Shown here: positions 1 to 8,532 of the stretch, in pieces
Layout of the letters: each line of letters begins with the position of its first letter
How positions within the stretch are numbered: the first letter of the stretch is position 1
Origin: Priestia koreensis
GTDB taxonomy: Bacteria > Bacillota > Bacilli > Bacillales > Bacillaceae_H
Direction of reading: 5' to 3'
DNA: 64,000 bases
Assembly (NCBI RefSeq): GCF_001274935.1
Contig: NZ_LILC01000007.1
Coordinates: forward strand, 1 to 64,000
Made by a program: the position numbers and the translations under genes
Notes under the pieces: model-generated
Told to the model about the DNA's origin: nothing
Database searches by the model: none
The model's input: only the letters and a program-made list of their open reading frames with translations

Positions 1-327
1 AACAGCAGCTTGAAAGCGTCTTTTGGCATCGTTGTACACAAATGAATCATTGGAACGATCTAAAAAGGCAAAACGACACGTAATTTCTGTGTAATTTGGA
101 ACCTTATGGCGAATGAATCCACCTGCAAAGCCGGAGGCTTCTAATTCGGTGTAGAGATGGGCAACATATTCATTGTAGACTTTACGTTCACACCCAAACG
201 CGCGGTTTAAGTGTTCTTTCTGCTCGTCTGTAGGGAAAATCGCATATTGATACCCAAGCGTCACCCATCCTTCGGGTAATGTTTTTTTGGTTCCTTTTCG
301 ATGTGGTGTTTCCAATTGAACATTCAC
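1..327 (-). CDS. tnpB: TnpB-family RNA-guided endonuclease, N-terminal part (cut by window edge)
   Basis: The minus strand is open for 109 codons from a GTG start (325-327) to the window edge. The start is chosen because AAAGGAG lies 8 nt upstream. The text LGYQYAIFPTDEQKEHL followed by NRAFGCERKVYNEYVAHL matches the conserved TnpB N-terminus (R/K-x-YP-x-x-EQ, then FGC-R-VYN). TnpB proteins of IS200/IS605 elements are RuvC-type nucleases guided by an omega RNA from the element's 3' end. The RuvC and zinc-finger parts, the transposon right end and any tnpA lie outside the window, so intactness cannot be judged. Confidence 0.85.
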   Translation of the reverse strand, partial: MNVQLETPHRKGTKKTLPEGWVTLGYQYAIFPTDEQKEHLNRAFGCERKVYNEYVAHLYTELEASGFAGGFIRHKVPNYTEITCRFAFLDRSNDSFVYNDAKRRFQAAV

Positions 328-409
328 GTCATTCACTCCTTTCTGTTGGGACTATATTCCTATCTTACCAAAAAAAGAAAAAGAAAACAAGCACATATGT
401 TCGTTGAAG

Positions 410-505
410 ACTTACGCCTACCCACCATTCATCCCCCACCTACTCACGGGGCTTCGCCCTTATCGTTCCTTGAGGAAGGGGACTTCTGGTGGAAATCTGT
501 TAAAA
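410..505 (-). mobile_element. Structured end of the TnpB element (probable left end)
   Basis: Upstream of tnpB is a GC-richer block in AT-rich DNA that folds on the minus strand. An outer CCCC/GGGG stem encloses two hairpins, TTCC-TCAA-GGAA and GGGC-GAA-GCCC. IS200/IS605 ends carry imperfect subterminal palindromes instead of inverted repeats, which fits a left end. A structure ending in a G-rich run also resembles an omega-RNA scaffold, but those normally lie 3' of tnpB. The rest of 328-774 shows no gene; the promoter of the downstream dehydrogenase probably lies at about 540-760. Confidence 0.45.
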
Positions 506-774
506 GTCTAAACTCATAGCAATTATAGTGCACAAAATGCTTAAATGCAGGAATTCTGCCTTATTTATTGCGCAACAAGAAACAAATTTTGTATTAAAAT
601 AGAATAAAAGGTAAATTTATACTACTTTAAAAGTTGATGAGGTTGTATCATACATATAGGTAGAGAATTTATTTAAGGTTATCTAGTCTCTTTATATACT
701 GAATAACAGTATGAAGAAGCCTAAGCCTTTGAAGCAGGATCTGTACGCGAATTTAAATAATGGGAGGGATAGGA

Positions 775-1977
775 GTGAAATCCTATAGTTATTTTTGTGC
801 TACTCAAATTGAGATGGGAATCGGAAAGTCTAAAAAAATATCAGAAATGTTAGAATACTTAAGGGTTGGTCCATCTATTTTAGTTGTAAGTGATCCTGGT
901 GTAGTTCGTGCAGGACTTGTTTCACCTATTATACATACCCTAGAGACTTCAGGTTATCGAGTAGTGTTATTCGATTCAGTTGAACAGAATCCTCGAGATA
1001 CAAATTGTTTAGAGGGTGCTCAACTATTTCGTGACTTTGGTGCAGAGGCAGTCGTAGCAATTGGTGGTGGAAGTGCCATGGATACAGGAAAAGCCATTGC
1101 TTTGTGCGGTCCAAATGGGGGGATACCATCTGATTATGCGGATGGTCAACGGTTATATGAGAACATTGCACCTATAATTTGTATTCCAACTACTGCAGGT
1201 ACAGGTTCAGAGGTAACTCGGTCTTCTGTAATTACCGAGTCATCTACACATCGAAAAATGACACTCAAACATACTTCATTAAGACCTGTGTTGGCTGTTC
1301 TTGATCCTGAATTAACGTTTAGTGTTCCTCCTTCTGTTACAGCTGCTACAGGTGTTGATGCATTGGTTCATGCAATTGAAGGTTATACCTGCAAAGGAAC
1401 AAATCCCATTTCACAAGCGTTTGGAGCTAAGGCGATGAAAACCATCGTTTCAGCATTGCCTATTGCTTTCCGTGATGGACAAAATGAAGAAGCTCGCCAC
1501 GACATGCTAGAAGGTAGTCTGTTGGCAGGTCTCTGTTTCGGATCTACTGATGTGGCTGCTGTCCACTGCTTAGCAGAAGCGCTAGGAGGACTTTATGATA
1601 CGCCTCATGGAGTTGCCAATGCCGTATTTTTACCTTATGTACTAAGATTTAATTCTATGGAGAATAAAGGGTTGCATGCTACATTAGGGAGATATATGAA
1701 CTTTGCTAGCGATTCCGATTCAGACGAAATAGCCGTTGAAAAACTCATTCAAGGAATTGTAAAGTTAACTGAATCTTTAAATATTCCAAAGTTAAAAGAT
1801 TTAGAGGGTGTGAAAAAAGAAGATTTTCCACGAGTAGTAGAATTAGCGATGCAAAACAACTCAACATCAAGTAACGTTCGTTCGATTACCGAGACTGATT
1901 ACATGCACATTTTGGAACAAGCTTATTCTGATCGTATAGAGATAAATTTGAACTCTAGCGTAGAAAGCTTGCGTTAA
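775..1977 (+). CDS. Iron-containing alcohol dehydrogenase
   Basis: Group III (Fe-dependent) alcohol dehydrogenase, 400 residues, predicted to reduce or oxidise an alcohol/aldehyde with NAD(P)H in the cytoplasm. The nucleotide-binding GGGSAMDTGKA motif and the four metal ligands are visible: D195 and H199 in VDALVHAIEGYT, H264 in VHCLAEALGG and H278 in TPHGVANAV. An ATG at 760 is in frame, but GGGAGGGA (762-769) lies downstream of it and 5 nt before GTG 775, so GTG 775 is preferred. The gene is monocistronic with a strong terminator at 2065-2100. The substrate cannot be told from sequence. Confidence 0.9.
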   Translation: MKSYSYFCATQIEMGIGKSKKISEMLEYLRVGPSILVVSDPGVVRAGLVSPIIHTLETSGYRVVLFDSVEQNPRDTNCLEGAQLFRDFGAEAVVAIGGGSAMDTGKAIALCGPNGGIPSDYADGQRLYENIAPIICIPTTAGTGSEVTRSSVITESSTHRKMTLKHTSLRPVLAVLDPELTFSVPPSVTAATGVDALVHAIEGYTCKGTNPISQAFGAKAMKTIVSALPIAFRDGQNEEARHDMLEGSLLAGLCFGSTDVAAVHCLAEALGGLYDTPHGVANAVFLPYVLRFNSMENKGLHATLGRYMNFASDSDSDEIAVEKLIQGIVKLTESLNIPKLKDLEGVKKEDFPRVVELAMQNNSTSSNVRSITETDYMHILEQAYSDRIEINLNSSVESLR

Positions 1978-2064
1978 TCCTCATACATTAATCGTACGGA
2001 AGAAGATGGCCACGCCCTAACCCGTTACTTCCATGTAGTTTGTACAAGGGAACTGTCGCTTAAT

Positions 2065-2100
2065 AAAAATGGGTGAACGTTTAAACGCTCGCCCATTTTT
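2065..2100 (+). terminator. Intrinsic terminator after the alcohol dehydrogenase
   Basis: AAAAATGGG pairs with CCCATTTTT, extended inward by further pairs, around a TTTAAA loop. The run of T follows directly. Confidence 0.8.
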
Positions 2101-2481
2101 GTTTGCTAATTATACCGCATTAACAATAAAGACAGCTAAAAGGAGTGTTTTCAGTAATTTTGCCACACTCACCACACTTTTGGCACTATTCATTTTTCAG
2201 GAGGGCCATTTCACTTTTATTATTTAGTTGGGAAAATGAATCAGTATTATTTATGTTTAAAATCTCAGTTACTCATAGGCTTTACGTTAAGTTCAAAAAA
2301 TCCAAATTTCTCTTAGTAATACTTTATGAATTAAAAACGCAATCTGCTTTTTACTATGCATGCGAAAATAGGTATTTCAACTCATTTCTTTTTTCACCCA
2401 AACATTATAATATTTTCCTTATATTTTTAGAAAAACAATAAGCGTGGAGACGGAACCACAAGAAGCTTTAGAAGAGGGTAA
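2101..2481 (+). other. AT-rich stretch with a possible gene-tail remnant
   Basis: No convincing gene. An open frame at 2145-2441 has no ribosome binding site and an odd composition. Just before the next gene, the frame ending TGA at 2483-2485 reads VETEPQEALEEGK, which looks like the acidic end of a real protein, and its stop overlaps the next start. It may be the tail of a lost upstream gene. Confidence 0.35.
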
Positions 2482-2889
2482 ATGATGAGAAGAAAAGCAT
2501 GGATTGTCGGATCAATTGTTGTCGTAGTGGCTGTAGCTGTGGTCATTTCAATTATTCAAGCGCAATCTAAAAATGATGAACAAATATCTAAATTTATTGG
2601 CTATTCAAGCGACGGAGAATGGAAAGGTGAATATTCTAAACAAGAAACATATTGGGATGGAATATTAACCCCGTTAAAAAAGAGTAAGAAAAAGGTGGGC
2701 GAGATTTTATTTGAAGAAGGTACGGAGCTTGAAAAATATTCTGGTGGGGAGCCGGAAGAAGATTCAAACTATCATTTTTCTAGCTTAGGTGATGCCCCTC
2801 CTAAAAAAGCAAAATTAACCGTTACTGTAAAATGGACAGATGAAACGGGAAGTCACGAACAATCTATTCATTTAAAGAAACAAAAATAA
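2482..2889 (+). CDS. Small membrane-anchored or secreted protein
   Basis: 135 residues, not recognised. The N-terminus (MMRRKAWIVGSIVVV, then a valine/isoleucine-rich run to about residue 26) is a membrane anchor or uncleaved signal. The rest is a hydrophilic, charged extracellular domain ending in a beta-rich KLTVTVKWTDETG segment. The start is ATG 2482 or 2485 behind GAGGG. It is followed by a terminator and forms a run of short accessory genes with the next two. Confidence 0.6.
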   Translation: MMRRKAWIVGSIVVVVAVAVVISIIQAQSKNDEQISKFIGYSSDGEWKGEYSKQETYWDGILTPLKKSKKKVGEILFEEGTELEKYSGGEPEEDSNYHFSSLGDAPPKKAKLTVTVKWTDETGSHEQSIHLKKQK

Positions 2890-2942
2890 AAAACGTTTAT
2901 TTAATCGTATGATAGACAGACAATCATATTACGTGAGGTTAA

Positions 2943-2985
2943 GAAAAGAGAGAATCTAATTCGAAATTTTCTCTTTTTTATCTAC
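2943..2985 (+). terminator. Intrinsic terminator
   Basis: AAAAGAGAGAA pairs with TTTTCTCTTTT, followed by TTATC. It lies between the small membrane protein and the next gene. Confidence 0.6.
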
Positions 2986-3030
2986 TTTAAATAATATCTC
3001 ATACTATATTTCTATAAAGGAGAAATGAAC

Positions 3031-3579
3031 GTGATTTTTAATCTTGACATTCAACCTGATGGACTTCCCTCCAATACAGTAGATGAAATTCGAACAGGGG
3101 AAGTCTACTATTCGATGTTCGGAGAAATTATTTTTTTCATAAATGGGAAGAACTTTTTTGAACATGCCAATGGAATTTCTGAAGAAAAAATGGGCACATC
3201 GTCTATGTCCAGCAAAGGGCTAACTATTCCTATTTATGGATTTATACACAGCTTTATTAATCAGATGGACGATATTGGCCAAAAGAAAGCGGTCATCATA
3301 TACGAAGATCAAATTGATAAAGAAATCGTATTAGAAACATCTGGAGAAAATGTCATTTTTGCGATTCGCTATTGCCTGTCTAATTATTGGTATGATGGGG
3401 AGAGTGTAAAAGAATCTTTGGAAATTCCTATTTCAAGCGTTAATATGATTCCCATTCCTGTGTTTAAAGAAGGAATGATTGAAGGGATTCGTACATATTT
3501 TGAGAGTTTGCTACAACAATTTCCTGAGTTACAGAAAGTGGATAAGTTTGTGGAGTTGTATAAAAAGGTGACAAAGTAA
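3031..3579 (+). CDS. Hypothetical cytoplasmic protein
   Basis: 182 residues, not recognised. It has no signal peptide or membrane segment, an acidic alpha/beta composition, and a C-terminal helix (SLLQQFPELQKVDKF). An in-frame ATG at 3025 lies only 2 nt from AAAGGAG (3016-3022), whereas GTG 3031 has ideal 8-nt spacing and is preferred. Size, composition and the neighbouring small secreted proteins are compatible with an immunity-type protein, but nothing seen proves it. Confidence 0.6.
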   Translation: MIFNLDIQPDGLPSNTVDEIRTGEVYYSMFGEIIFFINGKNFFEHANGISEEKMGTSSMSSKGLTIPIYGFIHSFINQMDDIGQKKAVIIYEDQIDKEIVLETSGENVIFAIRYCLSNYWYDGESVKESLEIPISSVNMIPIPVFKEGMIEGIRTYFESLLQQFPELQKVDKFVELYKKVTK

Positions 3580-3603
3580 AGATGGTTAAAATAGTGGTAA
3601 AAA

Positions 3604-3645
3604 GAAGGCAGTCATTTGATTTAAGAAATGGCTGTCTTTATTTCT
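3604..3645 (+). terminator. Intrinsic terminator
   Basis: AGGCAGTCATTT pairs with AAATGGCTGTCT (with G-T wobble), then TTTATTTC. Confidence 0.75.
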
Positions 3646-3805
3646 ATTTAGTAACTGAATAGATAGGAGCAAGCGTTACTTATCTAAATCGTCACTTCTA
3701 CTTACAGCTTCTTTTATATGTTTCTTCTACCAATATTATCAAGAATATAATTGCTATTAGATAGAAATCAAAATAATATAAACATATATTGGAAGGTGGT
3801 TAACG

Positions 3806-4399
3806 ATGAGGAAATTTATAAAATTGTCCCTATTAACTGTGAGTCTGTTTTCTTTAATAGGATGTCAGCAAGTCAATGCACATTCGGAAAATGATAATAA
3901 AGGTATCGAAAGTAAAAAAACAGAAGAAAAAACGTTAAGTTATAATCAATACGAAAAGCTCTTTAAAAATATGGTCAAGGATGTAAAAGTACCCGGTTAT
4001 ACTCTTAAAAGTAGTACGTCAGATGTAGAGGTATTAAGACTTAGTAAGGATTTTAGTTTTGGTAAAAGAGAATATATGACGACTAAAGGTACATTTAACG
4101 GCGAACAACCTAAGTCAACACAAGAATCTCTATTCTATGAAAGTAGCAACAAAGATAGAATGATCATTGTTACTATTGCCTACACAAAATCCTTCATCGG
4201 AAATGATATGGCTTCATATTCCGTATGGTCCGATTATGGATTGAAAACAAGCTTAATAGATAAAACAGATCTTATGACCATTACATATAAAAATTTAATC
4301 ATTACGATTATACAGACGAACGAAAATCAGGTAGATCAGGGCGATACACAAAATGCAACGAGAAATATAGTGAAATATTTAAAAGACTATAAAACATAA
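3806..4399 (+). CDS. Hypothetical lipoprotein
   Basis: 197 residues with a type II signal peptide: basic MRKFIK, a hydrophobic core and a lipobox ending LIGC, with the lipidated cysteine at about residue 20. It is predicted to sit on the outer face of the membrane. The mature part begins with a Ser/Lys/Glu-rich linker and is then a mixed alpha/beta domain with no familiar motif. GGAAGGTGG lies upstream of ATG 3806. Function unknown. Confidence 0.7.
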   Translation: MRKFIKLSLLTVSLFSLIGCQQVNAHSENDNKGIESKKTEEKTLSYNQYEKLFKNMVKDVKVPGYTLKSSTSDVEVLRLSKDFSFGKREYMTTKGTFNGEQPKSTQESLFYESSNKDRMIIVTIAYTKSFIGNDMASYSVWSDYGLKTSLIDKTDLMTITYKNLIITIIQTNENQVDQGDTQNATRNIVKYLKDYKT

Positions 4400-4513
4400 A
4401 TCCACAAAAAGTGCAAAATTTAATAAAGAAATTACCTTTTGATATAAACAGGTCTAGTCAAATATAAAAAGAAACAAACAATTTAACAGAGTTGTATTTT
4501 GGAGGAGTGAACA

Positions 4514-5419
4514 GTGTCAGTGTATACGCTTAGGCAAGCTGAACCAATGCATATAAAGACGCAAGATGGTGTGTTTCTGAATGGTCATTTGTTTAAACCT
4601 ACAGGTCAAGATCAATACCCATTAATGATATTTGTAAATGGATCAGGTATCACACCATACGAAATGGATCTGGAGGAAGAACAATTCTACTTTTGTCGCA
4701 CTCTCGTTAAAGGTTGCATAGATGAGGGTTTTGCGCTGCTACTCGTTAATAAGCGTGGGGTTGGATCTTCAGAAGGTACATGGAAGACACAAAGCTTTTA
4801 TGACCGAGCAGAGGATATGCGTGACATTATTTTATCAATGAGAAAACGGATTGATATTGATGAACATCAAATTAGCGTAATGGGCCACAGTCAAGGTGGC
4901 TGGATCGTTCAACTGCTTGCTGCACGCTATCCAGATCTATTAAAGTCATCTCTCAGCATTGCTGGTCCAGCATACAGCGTGAAAGAGCAAATTCTAGATA
5001 ATCTGGACTCTAATCTAATTATGAAAGGTAATGTCCGTTCTGCAAAGTGGCTGCGACCTATCAATCAGCTTTCTTTTACCCTGTACCAACTATTATCAAA
5101 AGTACTTAAAGTAGGTTATTTAAGTCGCATTTTAGATTATGATGCTAGAACAATCATTCCTTCTATAGCTGTTCCGATCTATTTTGCTTTTGCTGAAAAC
5201 GACGAACTCGTTCCTTTAGAGAAGAATGAACCGTTAGCAAGAGAATTGTTGTCACAAATATCAGTACCGTATAAAGTCAACATTTCATCAGGAGTTAACC
5301 ATAGCTTTGCGAGAGCGGAGAGATATCAAACGTGGGATAAAATTGACTGGAAAGCAAGTCTCGAGTTAGTTGATTTAATACGAGATTTTTGTAGGTGGAC
5401 AAAGGCAAACTTCCGGTGA
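4514..5419 (+). CDS. Alpha/beta hydrolase (acyl hydrolase/esterase type)
   Basis: 301 residues, cytoplasmic alpha/beta-hydrolase fold. An oxyanion-type VNGSG segment follows the first strand. The nucleophile elbow GHSQGG gives the serine, the acid is in AENDELVP and the histidine is in SGVNHSF, so the catalytic triad looks intact. The start is GTG 4514, 6 nt after GGAGGAG (4501-4507). It stands alone between terminators. The family covers peptidases, esterases and dienelactone hydrolases, so the substrate is unknown. Confidence 0.85.
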   Translation: MSVYTLRQAEPMHIKTQDGVFLNGHLFKPTGQDQYPLMIFVNGSGITPYEMDLEEEQFYFCRTLVKGCIDEGFALLLVNKRGVGSSEGTWKTQSFYDRAEDMRDIILSMRKRIDIDEHQISVMGHSQGGWIVQLLAARYPDLLKSSLSIAGPAYSVKEQILDNLDSNLIMKGNVRSAKWLRPINQLSFTLYQLLSKVLKVGYLSRILDYDARTIIPSIAVPIYFAFAENDELVPLEKNEPLARELLSQISVPYKVNISSGVNHSFARAERYQTWDKIDWKASLELVDLIRDFCRWTKANFR

Positions 5420-5509
5420 ATTGTCTCCATAAATTTTAAGGGATAGGGGAGACAGGAAACATGGATTTCCTTATGGAGGTTTTTCTGTTTTTAAGCTGAA
5501 TTGTAAAAG

Positions 5510-5546
5510 GAGATGAGTGGGTATTTTACACTCATCTCTTTTTATT
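5510..5546. terminator. Bidirectional terminator between convergent units
   Basis: GGAGATGAGTG and CACTCATCTC form the stem, with T-rich flanks usable from both sides. It separates the hydrolase from the minus-strand MerR unit. Confidence 0.75.
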
Positions 5547-5789
5547 TTAAAATCGCTCTACTATTAGATCCATATCAATGCTAGTCGCAGCAGAAATAAC
5601 TAGGGAAGAGGGACATCCTTTTTCGATTTCACCTGCAATATATATCCTATAAGCTGTTGTTCGTTCTGCTCCGTCGGTAATGACTTCACCTAGTTCCCCC
5701 ATTTGGCAATTAAATTGTGCGGCAAATTTATTGGAGCGATAAAAGCTGGAAACGACAAATCCATCGCTTCTTAAGTGATTTTCAACATT
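5547..5789 (-). pseudogene. Start-less coding fragment in frame behind the MerR gene
   Basis: Directly after the MerR stop (5790-5792) the same minus frame stays open for 80 codons and reads like real protein (for example CQMGELGEVITDGAERTTAY and AATSIDMDLIVERF). No start with a ribosome binding site is seen. MerR proteins of this subtype usually end where this one stops, so the stretch is more likely the 3' remnant of another gene than a lost MerR domain. Family not recognised. Confidence 0.4.
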
Positions 5790-6149
5790 TTATTGTTCGT
5801 TTTCCAACCTTAAAATCTTTTCTTGAATTTTTGTCAAATATTCCTTGGTATCTTCAAGCTGTTGAAGGACCTTCTGTTCTTGTTGCTTCATCATATGGAG
5901 CCTATCCGGGACGGTTCGTTTTCCTTCCATACACCAATCAACAAACTGTTTAATGTCTTTTATAGGCATTCCCGTGTTTTTTAAACACAAGATCATATCC
6001 AAAAGCTGAAGGAAATCGTGTGTAAACACTCGATCCCCTTTTTCCGTCCGTTGAAGGAAGGGGAATAGTCCTTGTTTGTCGTAATAACGCAGCTGAGAAA
6101 TGGATAGCTGATAAATCTCCGCAACCTGTCCAATTGTATAAGTCCTCAT
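5790..6149 (-). CDS. MerR-family transcriptional regulator
   Basis: 119 residues. The N-terminal winged helix-turn-helix (YTIGQVAEIYQLSISQLRYYD, then KQGLFPF) is typical MerR, followed by the QLLDMILCLKNTGMPIKDI region and a C-terminal coiled coil. There is no cysteine-rich metal site, so it belongs with AdhR/YyaN-like regulators of small-molecule or aldehyde stress. It starts 7 nt after the SDR stop and is the second gene of a two-gene operon. The MerR-type promoter at 6912-6942 implies autoregulation. Confidence 0.85.
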   Translation of the reverse strand: MRTYTIGQVAEIYQLSISQLRYYDKQGLFPFLQRTEKGDRVFTHDFLQLLDMILCLKNTGMPIKDIKQFVDWCMEGKRTVPDRLHMMKQQEQKVLQQLEDTKEYLTKIQEKILRLENEQ

Positions 6150-6156
6150 TTTTTCC

Positions 6157-6867
6157 TCACCATGGAATAATTCCTTTCTCGTTTAGAACTTTTCCGTTAT
6201 AGTTTTGTTCACTTAATGCATGTTTTACAATAACTTTTGCACCTTCTTTTGTGGATTTTCCTCCTGGTGCATTACTATTTAGATCCGTCGTTGTAAATCC
6301 TGGCGTAACGCCGAAAATTTCAGGACCACCTTCTCCAAACTCTTTTCCAAATGACAAGGTTAGCGAATTAATCGCCGTTTTGGACGAATTGTAGCCCAGT
6401 ATATTAAGAGGGTGAACGTCTCCATTATCAAACATCGTTTGAGACGCCATATCCGTTGTCACGTTGACAATTTTTCCACGCCTCGCTTTTTTCACGAGAG
6501 GTAGGAACGTTTGGATCATTTGAAATGTTCCAAAGAAATTAATGTTAAAGATTTCTCGAAGCATCTCAACTTTTAATTCTGTAGGGGAGATGTGGAAGTC
6601 TAGGGCTACTCCCGCATTGTTAATAAGTAAATCTAGATAATTGGTTTGACCAAGGATCGTATCCATAGCGCTTTGAATAGAGTTTTGATCTGAAATATCT
6701 ACCTGCACAAATGAGACATTTGATAATCCTAACGAATGAATTGCTTTTTTACCGAGTTCTTCATTACGAGCACCTAAAAAAACATGATCCATGTGATTAG
6801 CTAATTGACGCACAAGTTCATATCCAATTCCTTTATTAGCGCCTGTGACAAAAGCGGTTGTTTCCAT
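6157..6867 (-). CDS. Short-chain dehydrogenase/reductase (carbonyl-reductase type)
   Basis: 236 residues, classical SDR. The cofactor motif TGANKGIG is at residues 8-15, NNAG is in the middle, and the catalytic Y-x-x-x-K is in GYNSSKTA. It resembles NADPH-dependent carbonyl reductases that detoxify carbonyl compounds. It is the first gene of the operon with the MerR gene, downstream of a MerR-type promoter, which suggests induction by the compound the regulator senses. The start is the ATG at 6867. Confidence 0.88.
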   Translation of the reverse strand: METTAFVTGANKGIGYELVRQLANHMDHVFLGARNEELGKKAIHSLGLSNVSFVQVDISDQNSIQSAMDTILGQTNYLDLLINNAGVALDFHISPTELKVEMLREIFNINFFGTFQMIQTFLPLVKKARRGKIVNVTTDMASQTMFDNGDVHPLNILGYNSSKTAINSLTLSFGKEFGEGGPEIFGVTPGFTTTDLNSNAPGGKSTKEGAKVIVKHALSEQNYNGKVLNEKGIIPW

Positions 6868-6911
6868 ATTGTATTTCCTCCTCTAGTATCTACACTGTTT
6901 ATACAATATCA

Positions 6912-6942
6912 ACAATACGACCTAAACCAAGGTTTAGGTCAA
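6912..6942 (-). promoter_or_regulatory. MerR-type promoter with dyad operator in a 19-bp spacer
   Basis: On the minus strand TTGACC (-35) and TATTGT (-10) are exactly 19 bp apart. The spacer contains the perfect inverted repeat GACCTAAACC-AA-GGTTTAGGTC (6919-6940). An over-long spacer with a central dyad is the hallmark of promoters activated by MerR-family proteins through DNA distortion. The downstream operon encodes a MerR protein. Confidence 0.85.
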
Positions 6943-7095
6943 GTGCTTTTTTGAATTTGTTTTTCGTTAAAAATTATCTGGCTAGTTAAGTCAAACGTTT
7001 TAAAAATACGATGATAAAATAGCGTTAACCACAAAAAGGAGTCAATAAATAGAAACCTTATTAGAGTGGGCTAATGAAATCTTCACTAACAAATA

Positions 7096-7137
7096 AAAGA
7101 GGCTTAAGCATCCAAAAATGGTGTTTGAGCCTCTTTC
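7096..7137 (-). terminator. Intrinsic terminator
   Basis: AAAGAGGCT pairs with AGCCTCTTT around an imperfect inner stem, with T-rich DNA on either side. It sits downstream of the two small membrane-protein genes on the minus strand. Confidence 0.6.
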
Positions 7138-7179
7138 TGTTGGATGAAGGCACATAAATACATTTTCAGATTCCCTTCG

Positions 7180-7455
7180 TCAAGGGTTCTGGAAGCCATT
7201 AATAGCGATGAAAACCAAAAACAATGATAGTACGATACCTAGCGTATTCATAAGTACGAGACTTATCTTCACCTTACCTTTTATCCCCATTAAGGAAAAG
7301 ATCAACCCGATTACACCGAGTACTAAAGGAAAAAAGATGCTGACTTTTAACAAATCTACATACAAAAAGTTACCGAACTTTGTTAATCCCGCTAGTAGCG
7401 GGAAGGTAGCCATGATAAAAAACACGCCAGATAAAATCGAATAATATTTCTTCAT
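7180..7455 (-). CDS. Small integral membrane protein
   Basis: 91 residues with about three hydrophobic segments (residues 6-26, 36-58 and 66-86 from the chosen start), all consistent with membrane helices. The open frame extends to 7479, but GGAGG lies 8 nt before the ATG at 7455 and too close to the earlier ones, so MKKYYSIL is taken as the N-terminus. It follows the next listed gene by about 45 nt on the same strand, so the two are probably co-transcribed. No family recognised. Confidence 0.6.
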   Translation of the reverse strand: MKKYYSILSGVFFIMATFPLLAGLTKFGNFLYVDLLKVSIFFPLVLGVIGLIFSLMGIKGKVKISLVLMNTLGIVLSLFLVFIAINGFQNP

Positions 7456-7499
7456 GCTCATTGCCTCCTTCATCATCAAGTTGAGAAGTGATGTTCTTT

Positions 7500-7793
7500 T
7501 TAGTTCTCTCTGTATTTTTTTATAAGCGTTATGAAAGCGGCAATTAGAAAAATGATGGCGCTATTAATAAGTAAATACAAGCCTACTTGTAACCCATAAA
7601 AAACGGCAAAAGCATCCCGAATGATAAACAACGCGACGATTCCACCAATGGCTGAAAAGACGGCTGCCAGTAGCAATATAGCAAAAGAAGCCGCATATAA
7701 ATTGTTACTTTTCTTATAGGACATAAACCCAATGCAATTTGCGATCACAATAAACAGACACATCAATAGTAGAAAAAAGGTAGTCATATACAT
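7500..7793 (-). CDS. Small integral membrane protein
   Basis: 97 residues with three predicted membrane helices (about 3-23, 33-57 and 66-90) and a basic C-terminus (KKYREN). GAGGAGG lies 6 nt upstream of ATG 7793. It is the first gene of a putative two-gene membrane-protein unit. No motif suggests a function. Confidence 0.65.
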   Translation of the reverse strand: MYMTTFFLLLMCLFIVIANCIGFMSYKKSNNLYAASFAILLLAAVFSAIGGIVALFIIRDAFAVFYGLQVGLYLLINSAIIFLIAAFITLIKKYREN

Positions 7794-7972
7794 CCCAATC
7801 CTCCTCTACATCCATTAACTGTAATTTTATGGCTGTAACCATTACATTAACACACATTTGCATGTATAATTTAGAAAAATGGAAAAATTACACAAAATCC
7901 TATATATGTACACACATTATTTCTAAGGAAAAGATGCCTTATGTATTGTGAAGTGATCATCAGGAGGAAAGT

Positions 7973-8448
7973 ATGAAAATGGATATGTCTTCAATTATTA
8001 TTGTATGCTGTCCACCAGCGGCAGGCAAAACGGTTCTATCAAAAAGGATTGCTTCGTCACTACATCTACCATTGTTATCAAAAGATCAAATCAAGACAGA
8101 CATATATGATGCTTTTGTCAAAAATGAGATTGTGAATGATCAGGAAGTATCTATTGCTAGTTATGCTATATTGTTCAGTATGTTAAAAGAGCTTATAAAA
8201 GCAAAAGTGGATGTCGTAATCGAAAGTAATTTTGATGCTTTCATGTCACCTAAGAAATTATCAGGCATAAAAGAAGAAATGAATTTTAGATCATTGACCA
8301 TTTTATGTGCAGCGCGGATTTAGAGGTTTTGCATCGTCGTTTTATTATAAGAGAGCATTCCAATGAAAGACACCCTAACCTAGTCACTTTAGCAACGGGG
8401 GTAAAGGCCAACATACCAGATTGGTTTTATCGAAACTTTTCATCCTAA
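7973..8448 (+). pseudogene. P-loop kinase/AAA-type NTPase, frameshifted
   Basis: The first frame (to 8323) carries a Walker A variant CCPPAAGKT at about residues 12-20 and DVVIESNFD, the Walker-B-like part of small nucleotide/zeta-toxin-type kinases. After TILC the frame shifts at about 8308-8320. The -1 frame continues with the expected tail, CSADLEVLHRRF and then GVKANIPDWFYRNFSS, to a TAA at 8446-8448. One missing base explains it. It is a decayed gene, a sequencing error or, less likely, a programmed shift. Confidence 0.75.
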
Positions 8449-8532
8449 TTAATTTTCGATCAAAATTCTTTACTGATCGTTCTTAAATTGATACACTTAA
8501 ACATGTTAGATCTACTATTTTTTTACGAAAAC

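Noticed and set aside
2145..2441. 98-codon open frame on the plus strand
   Set aside because: No ribosome binding site, aromatic-rich low-complexity text from AT-rich DNA; probably chance.
5717..5953. Plus-strand open frame within the MerR gene
   Set aside because: Shadow of the minus-strand MerR gene.
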